The notes beneath the pieces were generated by a model. It saw only the letters and a program-made list of their open reading frames with translations, made no database searches and was not told the origin of the DNA. The position numbers and the translations under genes were made by a program. A stretch of DNA of 64,000 nt from Diadophis punctatus similis (taxonomy: Eukaryota > Chordata > Lepidosauria > Squamata > Dipsadidae), in contig JALIGW010000003.1 in NCBI GenBank assembly GCA_023053685.1, forward strand, positions 137,637,126 to 137,701,125, read 5' to 3'. This document shows, piece by piece, positions 1-10,487 of this stretch (position 1 is the stretch's first letter; every line of letters starts with the position of its first letter).

Positions 1-1
1 G

Positions 2-121
2 GTTAAGAACCGCTTCTTTAAGGGTATAAAGAAATTATTTAGGGTTGGTATTCTGCTGGGTTTTTTGTTTGTAGTTGCTTTGGTTGGTTATATTTTGTTG
101 TGGAGGGCATTTTTAAAGTAA
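2..121 (+). other. Open frame at the window edge, possible C-terminal membrane segment
   Basis: From base 2 a frame stays open for 39 codons to a TAA at 119-121. Its translation has a basic stretch (VKNRFFKGIKKLFR) followed by a hydrophobic run of about 20 residues resembling a membrane helix, and a short charged tail. It has no start codon in the window and may continue upstream. T- and G-rich DNA gives hydrophobic translations by chance, and 39 open codons are not statistically unusual. I do not recognise the protein; treat it as a possible coding end only. Confidence 0.15.
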
Positions 122-294
122 TTAAAATTGAAAGATTCACAAAAATTCATAGTGTTACAGCATATTTGGCATTAGAAAAGTTTGTTCCAATTTATGTAAA
201 ACGTCAGTTCATGTACTGCTTTGCAGCTCACTGAATTCAAAAGCAAGAAGGTGCTTTAGAGTGTGTGAGAGACACTCGTGGAGTACCTGTGGTT

Positions 295-618
295 CAGAGG
301 TGGGATCCTGCCGGTGCGGTTAATAGCTGTTGTTCGGCGCAGAGCCGAAGACGCTGCTGCCGTTCGCGGCGCGGGAGCTTTCCCCGGGCGCTTTCCCCGC
401 CCGCATGGATGCCGCCAATTGCGTTCTTTTGCCCTCTGCGCATGCGCAAAGCGTTCCGCATGCGCAGAGGGCAAAAGTATGCAATTGGCGGCATCCATGT
501 GGGCGGGGAAAGCGCCCGGGGAAACCTCCCGTGCTGAGAACGGCAGCAGCGTCTTCGGCTCTGCACCGAACAACAGCTATTAACCGCACCGGCAAAAACA
601 GGCAGGAACCCACCTCTG
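295..618. mobile_element. Foldback hAT-type MITE, near-complete palindrome
   Basis: The element starts CAGAGGTGGG and ends CCCACCTCTG, and is flanked by a perfect 8-bp duplication, ctgtggtt (287-294 and 619-626). Nearly the whole 324 bp is one inverted repeat whose arms meet near 452. It is GC-rich and contains TGCGCATGCGCA at 437-448 with a partner motif near 456-467. Termini and duplication length fit the hAT superfamily. It encodes no protein and must be mobilised in trans. The target duplication lacks the central TA seen in the other hAT copies here. Confidence 0.88.
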
Positions 619-1216
619 CTGTGGTTGCTCTCTACAATAGCACATGCGTGTCAACATTAAATACCAAAGATTAGGAGATACCAGTTTATAGAATAAAATA
701 AGAATATTTTGGGGATGGCAGCTGAGGTTCTCTGATCATTTTCCAGACCACGTACATTTCAAAGTTCAGTGTACATGTGCACCAAAGCATATTTTCCCCT
801 TGGAATTCAAAGCATTGCACAATCTTAATATAATAATATGTAATAACATAATCTTCTTCCTAGTGTTATTCCTGCACTATGGAAGGGTCTGCTTAAAATG
901 TAATAATACAATACAGTCCTAATAATAAGGTGCCCAAAGTCAATTGTTGTGGTATATAAATCATTTGAATAAATACAGAAATGGTAAGGTTTATTTCTCA
1001 CCCTTTTAATGTGAAAACATTGTAAATGAACAGTACTGAAATCTGTTGTTATTATCCCTACTGTATGGCTGACAAGTATGGGAGGAGGAAACTTTGAAAT
1101 GTGGGTGGTCTGGCAAATGATCAGAGAGAACCTGCTGCCATGCCAAGCATATTCTTATTTTATTCTATATATCTCCTAATCTTTGGTGCTTAATGTTGAT
1201 ATATGCTTATTATGTA
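619..1216. other. No recognised feature
   Basis: AT-rich sequence with no convincing reading frame and no repeat that I recognise. Confidence 0.5.
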
Positions 1217-2299
1217 CAGGTAGTCCTCGACTTAGAACTACCGTATTTTTCGGAGTATAAGATGCACCTTTTTGCCCCCAAAAAGAGGGTGGAAATGTCG
1301 GTACGTCTTATACACCGAATACAGCAATTTTAGCCTCCCGAAGCCCCGCCCCCGCATCCAAATTTTGCAAAAAATGGGCCGTTTTTTTGCAAAAATGGGG
1401 GGGTTGCCTTCCCCCACCCCCTAGGAGTGCTCTGCAGGCTTCCCAGCTACTTTGCATGCCCTGTTTTTGCAAAAAAATGAGCAAAGAACCAGCCATTTTT
1501 TGCAAAAATTGGGGCAGTTTTGCCTTCTAATTACCCCATCTAGCATGACTGGAGGAGGAATTCTGGGAGTTGAAGTCCACTAGTCTTAAAGCTGTCAAGT
1601 TTGAAGACCCCTGGGTTAGGGGTTAGTGGTGCAAGGCTCTTCAAACTTGGCAAGTTTAAGACTTGTGGACTTCAACTCCCATTCCTGAGCTAGCATGACT
1701 GGAGCAGGAATTCTGGGAGTTGAAGTCCACTACTCTTAAAGCTGTCAAGTTTGAAGTTTTTAAAAGTATACATGGTTGTAAAAAGTATACATGATTGTAA
1801 AAAGTATTCTGCTACACTGGTATTTTATTAAATAATATATTACTGCACCATTTGGTTCAGAATACTTTTTTCCTTGTTTTCCTCCTCTAAAATCTAGGTG
1901 CGTATTTTACTCCGGTGCGTCTTATACTCCAAAAAATACGGTATTTGTTTAATGACCTTTTGAAGTTACAGTGGTATTGAAAAAGTGATTTATGACAGTT
2001 TTTCACATTTATCACCATTGCAGTATTCCCATGGATGGTCATGTGATCAAAATTTTGACACTTGGCAACTGGCATGTATTTATGATGGTTGCAGTGTCCT
2101 GGGGTCATATGATCACTTTTTGCGACCTGCTGACAAGCAAAGTCAGATTCACTTAACTACCATGTTACTAACTTAAACACTGCAGTGATCCACTTAACGA
2201 CTGTGGGAAAGAAAGGTCGTAAAATAGGTCAAAACTAATTGTCTTGCTTAGCTATGGAAGTTTTTATTTCAATTGTGGTCATAAGTTGAGGGCTATCTG
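1217..2299 (+). mobile_element. Tigger/mariner-like MITE (CAGGTAGTCCTC family), copy 1, interrupted
   Basis: The 5' end CAGGTAGTCCTCGACTTA follows a TA at 1215-1216 and the degenerate 3' end gagggctatctg is followed by TA at 2300-2301. After the first 24 bp it is interrupted by another TA-targeting MITE (1241-1941). The remaining 358 bp match the interior of the complete copies at 55568-55961 and 60235-60620. TA duplications and the CAGGnnnnCCTC terminus are typical of Tc1/mariner elements, Tigger-type in particular. No transposase is encoded. Confidence 0.85.
1241..1941 (+). mobile_element. TA-targeting MITE with CCGTATTTTT ends, copy A
   Basis: The ends CCGTATTTTTCGGAGTATAA and the matching inverted ...AAAATACGG lie between TA dinucleotides (1239-1240 and 1942-1943). 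A second inward copy of the subterminal motif, cgtcttatac, lies near 1304. The core has a run of TTTTGCAAAAA motifs, then pieces of the palindromic 'ggacttcaactcccagaat' repeat, then about three units of a 19-bp minisatellite. The superfamily is unassigned; the TA duplication suggests Tc1/mariner. It is nested in the Tigger-like copy and is therefore younger than it. Confidence 0.85.
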
Positions 2300-3620
2300 T
2301 AGTACTACAAATTTGTCTTCCTTCTGAAATATCAGGCATCAGAGGAGTTCTCTTTAAAAACAACAACCTCTACTTCAAATGTTCTGGTTTAGCAATTTAT
2401 TTTAAAAAGCATGATTCTTTTTCATTATCACAATTGTGTCTATACTAAGAAGCACTGGTACAAAAAATACTAAATTAACTGATTTATCTCTCAAAATTAA
2501 ATTTAGCAGGAATTGCAGCTATTATAAGTTATGTAAAAATAGTGATAGATTATAGGCTCAGGCCTATATTAATTATATATTAATTATTAATATGTGTTTT
2601 GCTTTTGCTGCTAAGCATCTTGTGCATATGTGGTTGGATATTATTAGACTGCCAGAATCAAATGAACCTTTGGCATGAATTAGCCACAGGCAGTATCTAT
2701 GGTCCTTTGCTCTTAGAAAGATAGCAGTTGAGTTGCAGGTTCCTGAACATTTCATTTTCTATAACTTAATTGCGGCACACCCTCAAAGGTATTACTGAGA
2801 ATGGAGGATGATGCAATCATGCCTCAGGTTATATCTCCTTGTACTATTGATACTAGTAAGTAAAGCAGATTGACAAAACAAATACCATCAAAACCTGGGT
2901 CTTTGCAGGACATTTTTCACAAAGCAGTGCCATTTCCTTTACAAAATGACATCTGTTACTTAAGCAGCCTTCAAGAAGCACTATTAACACGAGGAACACA
3001 TAAAAACTATTCGTTGTGAGAGAAATACCTGAACTCAAGCTGTATTAGAGGGGAGCAACATCCATCTCATTTTTCTGAGTTTATTTCTTCTACCATCTTT
3101 AATTTTTTACTGGGAGCCCCTTTTTTCTTGTTTGCATTCAAAAATGGGAAAGTGAGGCATAGCTTGGGTTCTTAGAAGTCACTGGCAAAAGGATTGGAAG
3201 GAAAGGCCACTGCATAAGGAGAACATGTCCAATAATGTTTATTACGCTTATGTGATTAATGGAAGAGAATGACAGTGAGCAGTGATTGCTTTTGGTATGA
3301 TGAAATTCCAAATGAATGTAATTGAAAAGTAAACCATCATCCTCTCTGTGGGCAAACTGAAGCAGTTGTAACTTGATCTCATTTGTGAAAATGCTCTTTT
3401 ATGTTCTTTTAAGGTCAAGTCAGTGCTTGATAGAATGCAGATTAACACCGAGGCCTGCTGAGTTCTCCTGTCTATAGATAAAGCAAATGGTTAGATAAAA
3501 CAAATTTGCCCCAAACAAGTTGGATCTTATACAAAGAATGCAAATCTAGACATATTTGCTTTGGTATAGGTCTTTTTTTTAAAAAAAACTTTCATTATTT
3601 CAAGATAGCAATGAGGTTTT
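2300..3620. other. No recognised feature
   Basis: About 1.3 kb of AT-rich single-copy-looking DNA. The short open frames on both strands have no recognisable motifs. Confidence 0.5.
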
Positions 3621-3628
3621 GTTTAAAT

Positions 3629-3898
3629 CAGCGGTTCTCAACCTGGGGGTCGCGACCCCTTGGGGGGGTCAAACAACCCTTTCACAGGGGTCGGGAGACT
3701 TTGCCCGGACGCCGCCATTTGGGTTCTTTTATCCTCTGCGCATGCGCAGAACGCTTTGCGCATGCACAGAGGGTAAAAGAACCCAAATGGCGGCAGCGGG
3801 GTGGGGCGCGTGGCGGTGGGCATGGCAGTGGGGTGGGTCGTGGTGAGGGCGCAGGGGCGTGGTGCAGGGCGCGGCATTAGGAAGGTTGAGAACCACTG
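3629..3898. mobile_element. SPIN-like hAT MITE
   Basis: The left end reads CAGCGGTTCTCAACCTGGGG and continues with gtcgcgacccctt, and the right end is GGTTGAGAACCACTG. The flanks gtttaaat (3621-3628) and atttaaat (3899-3906) agree at 7 of 8 bases and have the central TA of Buster-type hAT targets. The left end matches my recollection of SPIN, a hAT family horizontally transferred among tetrapods and described in squamates. The interior (3711-3794) is a hairpin that also occurs in the element at 295-618. No transposase is present. Confidence 0.88.
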
Positions 3899-3906
3899 AT
3901 TTAAAT

Positions 3907-4019
3907 CTTCACTTTTCACCTTCTGAAAAATCTATGTAAAGTTGTACTTTTAGTAGATGTTTTAATAGTAATCTGAAGTCTGTTTAGAAATATTTGGGGG
4001 CATTTAGAAATTTTGCCTG
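3907..4019. other. No recognised feature
   Basis: Short AT-rich spacer. Confidence 0.4.
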
Positions 4020-4200
4020 GAATGTTGGCTGACAGACACTAGGAGATGTGTCTTTTCTGTTGTAGTGCTGGCCCTGTGGAACACCTCCCTTCCTGAGATT
4101 AGGATGGCCCCAATTCTGCTGTCCTTTTGGAAGGCCTTGAAGACGTGACTATATGCTTGCACCTGGGTTCCTGTGTATATGAGGGATCCCATTTCTTGGC
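4020..4200 (+). mobile_element. CR1/L2-group LINE fragment
   Basis: This stretch (ctgtggaacacctcccttcc, then ...ccttttggaaggccttgaag) parallels the LINE 3' segment at about 6050-6145 (tttggaaccaactaccccca ... gccttctgaaaagccattaa). It looks like the end of the coding region and the start of the 3' UTR of an old CR1/L2-group element. No open frame survives. Confidence 0.5.
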
Positions 4201-4620
4201 TGGTTGGTTGGTTCTATGTTGGCACTGACGGATAGGAAATTATTCCCATCAAGAGGTGATATAGGATCTTGCTTCCTTGAAGTCATTCTTACTTAGAAAA
4301 TAAAACCGAGATTTAATTCTAATTAACAAAATATTTATTTCAATATAAAAGTAACAAAATATAAACCTTAATAAGCTACATTCTCTCAGCTAAGAATTCA
4401 CGTCTGCCTCGAGCGAGGCTCACAGGAGAAGAAGAAGGGAGGAGACTCCTGGAATGCACACATGCGCAGAAAAACGTATCACATGTCTGTTTGATTAGAA
4501 AATACAGTAAGCCTAGGAATATGGCAGAGGTGCTCAACTAGCAATATTCACATCGTGACAGGCACTAACAAGTTATAATATATCTTGGCTGTTATTTGTA
4601 TTTAATGTCTTTTTTAACAG

Positions 4621-4852
4621 TAGCACTTAGACTTATATATCACTTCACAGTGCTTTATAGTCCTCTCTAAGGAGGACTATACAGAGTCAGCATAATATTG
4701 CCCCCGACAGTCTGGGTCCTCATTTTACTGACCTCGGAAGGATGGAAGGCTGAGTCAACCTTAAGTTGGTGAGGATCAAACAGCCGAACTGCTGGCAGTC
4801 GGCAGAATTAGCCTGCAATACTGCATTCTAACCACTGCGCCTACACGGCTCT
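4621..4852 (-). mobile_element. tRNA-derived squamate SINE, minus strand
   Basis: Read on the minus strand, it begins with a degenerate Pol III head (ggcgcagtggttagaatgca). It contains the family landmarks ggttgactcagccttccatc, gtaaaatgaggacccagact and gggggcaatatt, and ends in the tail ...gatatataagtctaagtgcta. The same landmarks occur at 22291, 38872 and 60629. The flanks ctttttaaca-like and ctttttacat resemble a target duplication. Family: Sauria-type SINE. It splits a LINE 3' end that resumes at 4853. Confidence 0.85.
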
Positions 4853-4952
4853 TTTTACATTGTGTTTAAATTGTTTTTATGATTGTTCACTGTCCAGAGT
4901 CACTGGTTGAGATGGGTAGCTGTGCAAGTTGAATGAATAAAATTAAATATGC
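4853..4952 (+). mobile_element. LINE 3'-end fragment (CR1/L2 group)
   Basis: The sequence tttttatgattgttcactgt, ccagagtcactggttgagat and gggtagctgtgcaag, followed by an AATAAAATTAAAT tail, is a decayed form of the common reptile LINE terminus (…gccgcccagagtc…gatgggcggc…). The element was probably continuous before the SINE inserted. Confidence 0.5.
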
Positions 4953-5930
4953 AAACCCTGTATTATACTTGTTTTGGTGCTTCTGTATCTCCATAACTTA
5001 GAGGCACACACATGCATTGATTTATTAGTACCGTGACTTTTCCACACAGTCTTTTACATGCCAAGAGTGCACAAGGAAAATAAAAATGTTTACGTGTCAT
5101 GAGAGATTGAATTCCATTCCACTAGGAATGAATGTCATCATTGTTTGCTTTATATTTTATTTATTTACTCTTTAGTAACATACTCTGCATTGACTTCTGA
5201 AACGAATAAAAGAATTGTACATTTTCTGAGATTAATTGAATTTGTAGTAGCCTTTATGGATAGGTGCATTTCAAACACTCACTCGTGTTTATTATCTGAA
5301 TTGGCATTAATGGAGGAAGAAATGGTAAACTAGTAGTATGTGTTTTGTTTTCATGGCCATATGAAAACAAATATGCTTTCTGTTTGTTTTTAATATCACT
5401 ACACTTTTAAGTAAATTTGTGTAGGAGTTTTGTAATTCATCCAAAAATAGGAGCACAGAGATAGTCACAGCTACTGAAGTAAACTATTGATTTTTCTTAA
5501 GTTCAGTACCATGCATTCTAAATTATTAGTGGCTTTACAAGATTTTAATAAAACTTTTAGGTGACTGCTACCCAATAGACCTTTAGCTGGAGACATCATG
5601 AGATAAGCCTGAAGTTTTCTGCATCCAGATCTTTGCCCTTTTTCAGAGCTACAATTTCTCCATTAATAAACAAGCCCATACTGTTCTCAGCATGGTGAAA
5701 AGTAATACATTGATGTAATTAAATTATAGACATTATGAAACACCCGTCCCAGCTTTCAACCTATTTTCCCAAATTGGGGGAGAGGAACACAGCTATGCTT
5801 CTCCCGGTGGTTACTATGGAAATATATTTGCTTTCCCCAGAAATTTCTGTTTCATTACGTAGCATTGGCCAAAGGATTTCTGAGTTAAAAACAGACATCC
5901 TTTGGAAGCAGTACTGATATTAAAAACAGG
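4953..5930. other. No recognised feature
   Basis: About 1 kb of AT-rich DNA with only short, featureless open frames. Confidence 0.5.
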
Positions 5931-5934
5931 CAGA

Positions 5935-6357
5935 GATTGTTGGGGGACCTTTTGGTTCCCTGGCTTAGGCATTCATTTCCCCATGCTCTCAATTTTGTGC
6001 AAGTATTCTGGCGGGGCCTAGGGGGAGGGCCTTCTCTGTAGGGGCCCCTGTTCTTTGGAACCAACTACCCCCAAAGATCCGAATTATCCCCACCTTGCTG
6101 GCCTTCTGAAAAGCCATTAAGACATGGCTCTTCCTGCAGGCGGGGTGATTTGAGACAATTCACATCCTAGGTCTCCCCCACGTATGTATGGTTGTGTATA
6201 TTTTTTTAATTCTTTTTTAATTCTTTTTAAACTATATTGTTTAGTTCTTTACATGTTGTACGCTGCCCTGAGTCCCCAGGGAGTAGGGCGGCATAGAAGA
6301 ACACTAAAATAAATAAACAAATAAACAAACAAACAAACAAATAAATAAATAAATATT
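5935..6357 (+). mobile_element. CR1/L2-group LINE 3' end with A-rich simple tail
   Basis: A 5'-truncated LINE end. It has the segment gccattaagacatggctctt, the terminal motif gtacgctgccctgagtcccc ... gggagtagggcggcatagaa, and then a tail of AAATA/AAACA repeats (about 6306-6356). The RT-coding region is missing, as is usual for 5'-truncated insertions. Confidence 0.7.
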
Positions 6358-6699
6358 CTCATAAATAGTTTTTGACTTTGAACTAGCTTGAAGGTGTAGG
6401 TAACAAAATCTAGCTAACTGGTTGCTGTCAGAAAAGCTAAGCAGGTTCAGAACTGGTTAATACTTACAAATCATTAAGAAACTCCAAAATTATAGGTTAG
6501 ATTGGGAGGTTTTAAAAAAAAATCCTAGAAAAGTCAAACCGAAGGCATGTTTTTATCTAGAGTGTTCTCTGGGGTGGTTCCTAGTACCCTGTTCAACATG
6601 AAATGTTATTCCAGATGTCTCCTTGTGGTAGAAAAAGAGAGACACTGATGCCCAGAAAATGACTTGTTTCTACGTTCTATGAGCTGTCATCCATGTGTT
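6358..6699. other. No recognised feature
   Basis: AT-rich spacer without recognisable repeats. Confidence 0.4.
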
Positions 6700-7560
6700 T
6701 TATGATGTCACAGCAGCTGGATAGCTACCTGTCCTGGCCAATGTCCCTTGGCAGCAGAAGAGCATGAGAATGTAAAGAGGCTGACATCTGTCTTTCAGTT
6801 TCGAAGAACCATGTTTCAACATAAAGAGTCCCAGTGACCATGATGATGCCGGACATTGACTGGCTGCACTGCCTAGCCAGCCTCTGCAAAGTCAGCTTGT
6901 TCAGTAACAAAGTCCAGACTGACATACAGTGGGGAAGCTTGTCTGCTTTGGCGATGTGTCCAGCCTGAACGCGAGGAATCAAGGACCAAGATTCTCTGTC
7001 CACTTCCATTGAGCTCAGTGGCATCGAGCCCCCGGACAGATTTGATCTGGGGAAGAGGGAAATTGTGGTCATCAAAGATGAGAAGAAGAATTTGTCCCAA
7101 CACCGAAGGCACCATGTGTTTTTTCAAGCAAAGCTCCTGTGAAAAAGGGAACGTGAGCAGAAGAATCAAGAACTGGCTCAACAATGACCTTCAGAAGTCC
7201 GCCATTGGATTCCAGTATGCTCCAAGCCCTTCAAACGGACCCTTTCAAGGTGGCAGCAGAGAGATTGGGTCAGAACGGACTGGTTCCTTTCAGCTGTGCT
7301 GATGCCTAAAAGGAAGACTGAGGAGTCATTCTGTCCACAATGAGCTGCATCTTTGGGTCTTCAAAAGACATGGAAAGAGATCAAAGAAGCTCATCATATA
7401 TATTTTTTGTAAATGAATGCTGGAGCGAGGCTATTATTGTTGTAGTCTGCAGCCAGGTTCCTAACAACCAGGAGCTGACCTGCATGGTGGTTATCACCAA
7501 TAATTTTTTTGATTGTGACTGACTGAGTAGTCCCACAATCATACTGCATCGCTGAGGACA
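6700..7560. other. Unidentified segment with coding-like composition
   Basis: Base composition is more balanced than in the neighbours, and several frames stay fairly open on both strands. On the minus strand 7184-6873 gives 103 codons. On the plus strand one frame reads through about 6990-7140 with SIELSGIEPPDRFDLGKREI-like text. No domain is recognised. It could be an old processed pseudogene or the body of an unlisted retroelement. I assign no function. Confidence 0.25.
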
Positions 7561-7621
7561 AAATGTTCAAGCCAGGGAAAGTCAGTTCATTGCTGTCAAA
7601 ATTAAATGATAGGAGAAATTT

Positions 7622-7805
7622 CCTGAAAAATTAATTAGTGGGACAGCTTGCCTCCAAAAGTTATGGATGCTTCATTGCTAGAGGTTTTCAAGAAGATAAT
7701 GGACAGCCATTTGTCCGGAATGGTATAGGATCTCCTGTCGTGGGCAGGAAGTTGAAATAGAAGACCTCCAAGGTTCCTTCCAACATATTATTCTATGTTC
7801 TATGT
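7622..7805 (+). mobile_element. CR1/L3 LINE 3' end
   Basis: The sequence agtgggacagcttgcctcca ... gctagaggttttcaagaaga ... gacagccatttgtccggaat ... gaagacctccaaggttcctt is the classic 3' terminus of CR1/L3 elements: the last ORF2 codons (W-N-x-L-P, then the F-K-x-x-L-D-x-H-L region) and the short UTR. It fades into a TTCTATG-type tail. The same family occurs at 17813, 45738 (minus), 58022 and 61013 (minus). Confidence 0.8.
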
Positions 7806-8097
7806 TCCACGTTTTCACAAGACGAAAGTTCAACTTCAAGGAGTTTCTTGGTTTTATCTGGATCAAACCCATTATGTGTTATGATGGGTTCTTCTTCTCT
7901 CTTCTCATGAGCCCATAAGTGACTGACATCACAGCTACAGAAGCAGCCTGAAGGGTATGAAACAGTTTGTTCCAAAAAGTAAGCTAAGTAGTTTTTAGAC
8001 TAAACAATTTAAGAATATAGGAAAATTGTATTTATTTGGTCAATCAAACCATTTAATTCAATATTAATTATACAAGGAAGAGTGTTCTCTTTGGGAC
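7806..8097. other. No recognised feature
   Basis: AT-rich spacer; it may contain the far end of the minus-strand L1-like copy, but nothing diagnostic is visible. Confidence 0.35.
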
Positions 8098-8197
8098 TCA
8101 GGTAGGAGTCTTTACTAACCCATCAGAAGTCTTAGAAAATGACTCTGCATTCAAAAGGTTGGGCTCAACCACTTGAATTAAAGATGTTGGTGTAGAA

Positions 8198-8613
8198 AAG
8201 TGATGGCGAACCTTTTTCTTCTTGCGTGCCAAAAATGGGAGTGCGCGCGCTAGAGCGCGTGTGTGCCTGCACACAACCCCCACGTGCACCACACCGCATG
8301 CGCGCATCCCCACGCATGCGCCCCCCCTTGTTGGGCCATTTTTCACCCTCAGGCTTCCCTGAAGCCTCAGGAGTGCGCAAAAAACGGCCCAATGGGCAAA
8401 CTGGAAGTTTGGAAAAATGGACTTCCGGTTTTCCCGTTTTTCGCACTCCGGAGGCTTCAGGGATGTCTTCTAAAGCCTGGGGAGGGCGAAAATGGCCTTC
8501 CCCAAGCCCAAAAATTAGCTGGCCAGCGTGCACATGCACACTGGAGCTGACATAGGACAACGCCTCGCGTGCCCTCAGATATGGCTCTGCGTGCCATAGG
8601 TTCGCCATCACGG
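8198..8613 (+). mobile_element. GC-rich hAT MITE (CAGTGATGGCGAACC family), copy 1
   Basis: The ends are (a)agtgatggcgaacc and ggttcgccatcac(gg), and the flanks gtgtagaa (8190-8197) and gtctagaa (8614-8621) agree at 7 of 8. The interior is GC-rich with cgcatgcgc motifs and an imperfect inverted core around 8400-8470. It lies inside the L1-like copy, since coding-like minus-strand text resumes on the other side, so it is younger than that element. No transposase is present; open frames here are artefacts of GC-rich palindromes. Confidence 0.88.
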
Positions 8614-9618
8614 GTCTAGAACATTGACATTATGTGGGCTTATGGATGCTAAAGTGGTTTGCTTGTTTTGCTCCCCCTGGATGTTGCTCTTTTCTGTTAT
8701 GCATTGTTCCAACTGTTCCATTCTCCTTTCCAGCCAGCTACGTTCCAAGTCAGCATCTGTATGGGGTTCCCGGAGGCAAGGTGGCCTGGCTCAGTTGCTT
8801 GGCTAGATGGTAAAAATGCCGGATGTCAACTTGATGTTGGAGCCAGATCGATATCATCTATGCTTCCCATATAAACACAGTTGTTGTGAGGTTCTATGTT
8901 TCTCCTCATGGGTTGCAGAACTTGTTGCTGCTCCTCTACATCTCGATTGCCAGTGTGCCTCTGCCCCTACTCCAAGAATGATTTTTTTTCAGATGGACAG
9001 ATACTCCGGCTTAAATCTATAACTGTAGATTTATGTCCATTTTTGGAGGGACGTAGCTGAGGATTCCTCTTGTGAGATGATGTTGTGGGAACTTCTAAGT
9101 CAAGTGAGGATGGATGCTGGATTATATCCTTAGTGTTTGTTGGCTTAGGGGGCACTGTGTGATGCAGCCCATTGTCCTTCAGCTGTTTCTCAGAGTCTGG
9201 ATCAGCCAATGCAGTGACCCCACTGTTAGCCTGTGTGACACTACCTTTTTTTTACTATTGAGGTAAAGGCGGATTGTTGGTTAAATATATTGTCACATGG
9301 TTGGGTGATTAGTGGAGCCAAATTAAATAGAGGCTTTGCTGTAGATTGAGTTGTTGTCAGAGCCTCTTTTAGATCATCCAATCTTTTTATAATATTAACT
9401 TGCTCAGGTTCCACCAATACACTGAATAGGTCAATCAGCATTTCTTCTGGCACATCCTCAGCAGTTTCTTCAGCTGTGGGTAACACAGTTTGTATATCAC
9501 TCCCTTGCCTTCTCAGGATCAATTCAGCTGCAGTAGCCTCAGACATAGTAACGTGAGGGCTGCTGCAGCCTGGATTTAAACCAACAGTTCCCTCTTGTTG
9601 ACTCTGTTTCAGGAGTGG

Positions 9619-10487
9619 TCACACTTTGTCCGAGCAAAAGACCCATATTGGAAATATTGAAAAGGTGCTCAGGAAGGGCCTCATTCTAAAGAGCATAGAG
9701 GGAATTGTGGGCTGCCTGAACGATAGGAGAATTCTCATACGTTGCCTTCTCGCTGGCAGCCACTCTGTATGTAGTAGATCTATCAGAGTGAATTCACAGT
9801 GGAGCAGCTGGCTAACAGCTTCTCTATCACTCCAACGCCCTCTATTCACTCTGTTGTCATAAACTTGCAAGGTAACCTGGTTAGTCTGCATACTGTAATT
9901 ATATTGGTCATCTCTTAGGTCTTTACTGTTTCTTTATGGGTGTTCCCATTTTTGGGAGGAAGACAATGACCTTCTCTAGTTTCATTTTCTGAATTAGCCA
10001 TCCCATATCTATCCCTGGTTGTCCTCCCAAGTCCTTCTGCAGTATTTGGGTGGCTCCTAACAAACTTTGCAAAAGATTCTTTCAGGCAGTCAACCTTATT
10101 TATGACAATCGATAAAAGTTCATAGATTGAGTTTACAGTTTGAGCTGTAAGCAAACACTATCTCTAGAGAAAATCTGTCACATTTTCCTCCTTCAAATTT
10201 ATCACATCTCCCTCCTGTGCAAGGGAGGCTGCTGCGGAGTTCCAAGGAAGGGAACCACTGTCTAAGAGAGAGGAGGAAAGTTCTATAGGCTGTTTGCTTT
10301 CAAGTTCGGTTTGTGAGTCCCATTCCAATGAGTCACATAAATTAAATTTATCTGATAAGGCGGCTGCAGATAAGTTACTTACTGGAACAGAGTGTCTGTT
10401 TGCAGTATAATCTTCCATTTTCTGCTGCTTCAATGGCTTGGATGAGCTCTGTGTTGCTGAGTGCTGTCTCTTTCTACTTTTCCCCAT
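9619..10487 (-). pseudogene. L1-type ORF1-like protein remnant
   Basis: Translation starts MGKSRKRQHSATQ at 10487, a basic N-terminus, followed by Ser/Gln/Glu-rich text down to 10164. The same frame continues beyond one or two stops from 10154 to 9915 with a helical segment (VNSIYELLSIVINKVDCLKE). A frame change leads to 9891-9619, whose LPARRQRMRILLSFRQPTI text resembles the RNA-binding middle domain of L1 ORF1 proteins. At least two stops and one frameshift make it non-functional. Another retroelement ORF1 is the main alternative. Confidence 0.45.

Noticed and set aside
256..674. Several open frames of 90-114 codons on both strands
   Set aside because: They are mirror translations of the 324-bp GC-rich palindrome at 295-618, with no protein motif.
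2573..3448. Minus-strand frames of 60-66 codons
   Set aside because: Short, AT-rich and without motifs or conservation clues; consistent with chance.
8165..8611. A 148-codon minus-strand frame and opposite-strand frames
   Set aside because: Nearly all of it lies in the hAT MITE copy 1; only the last few codons belong to the surrounding L1-like sequence.
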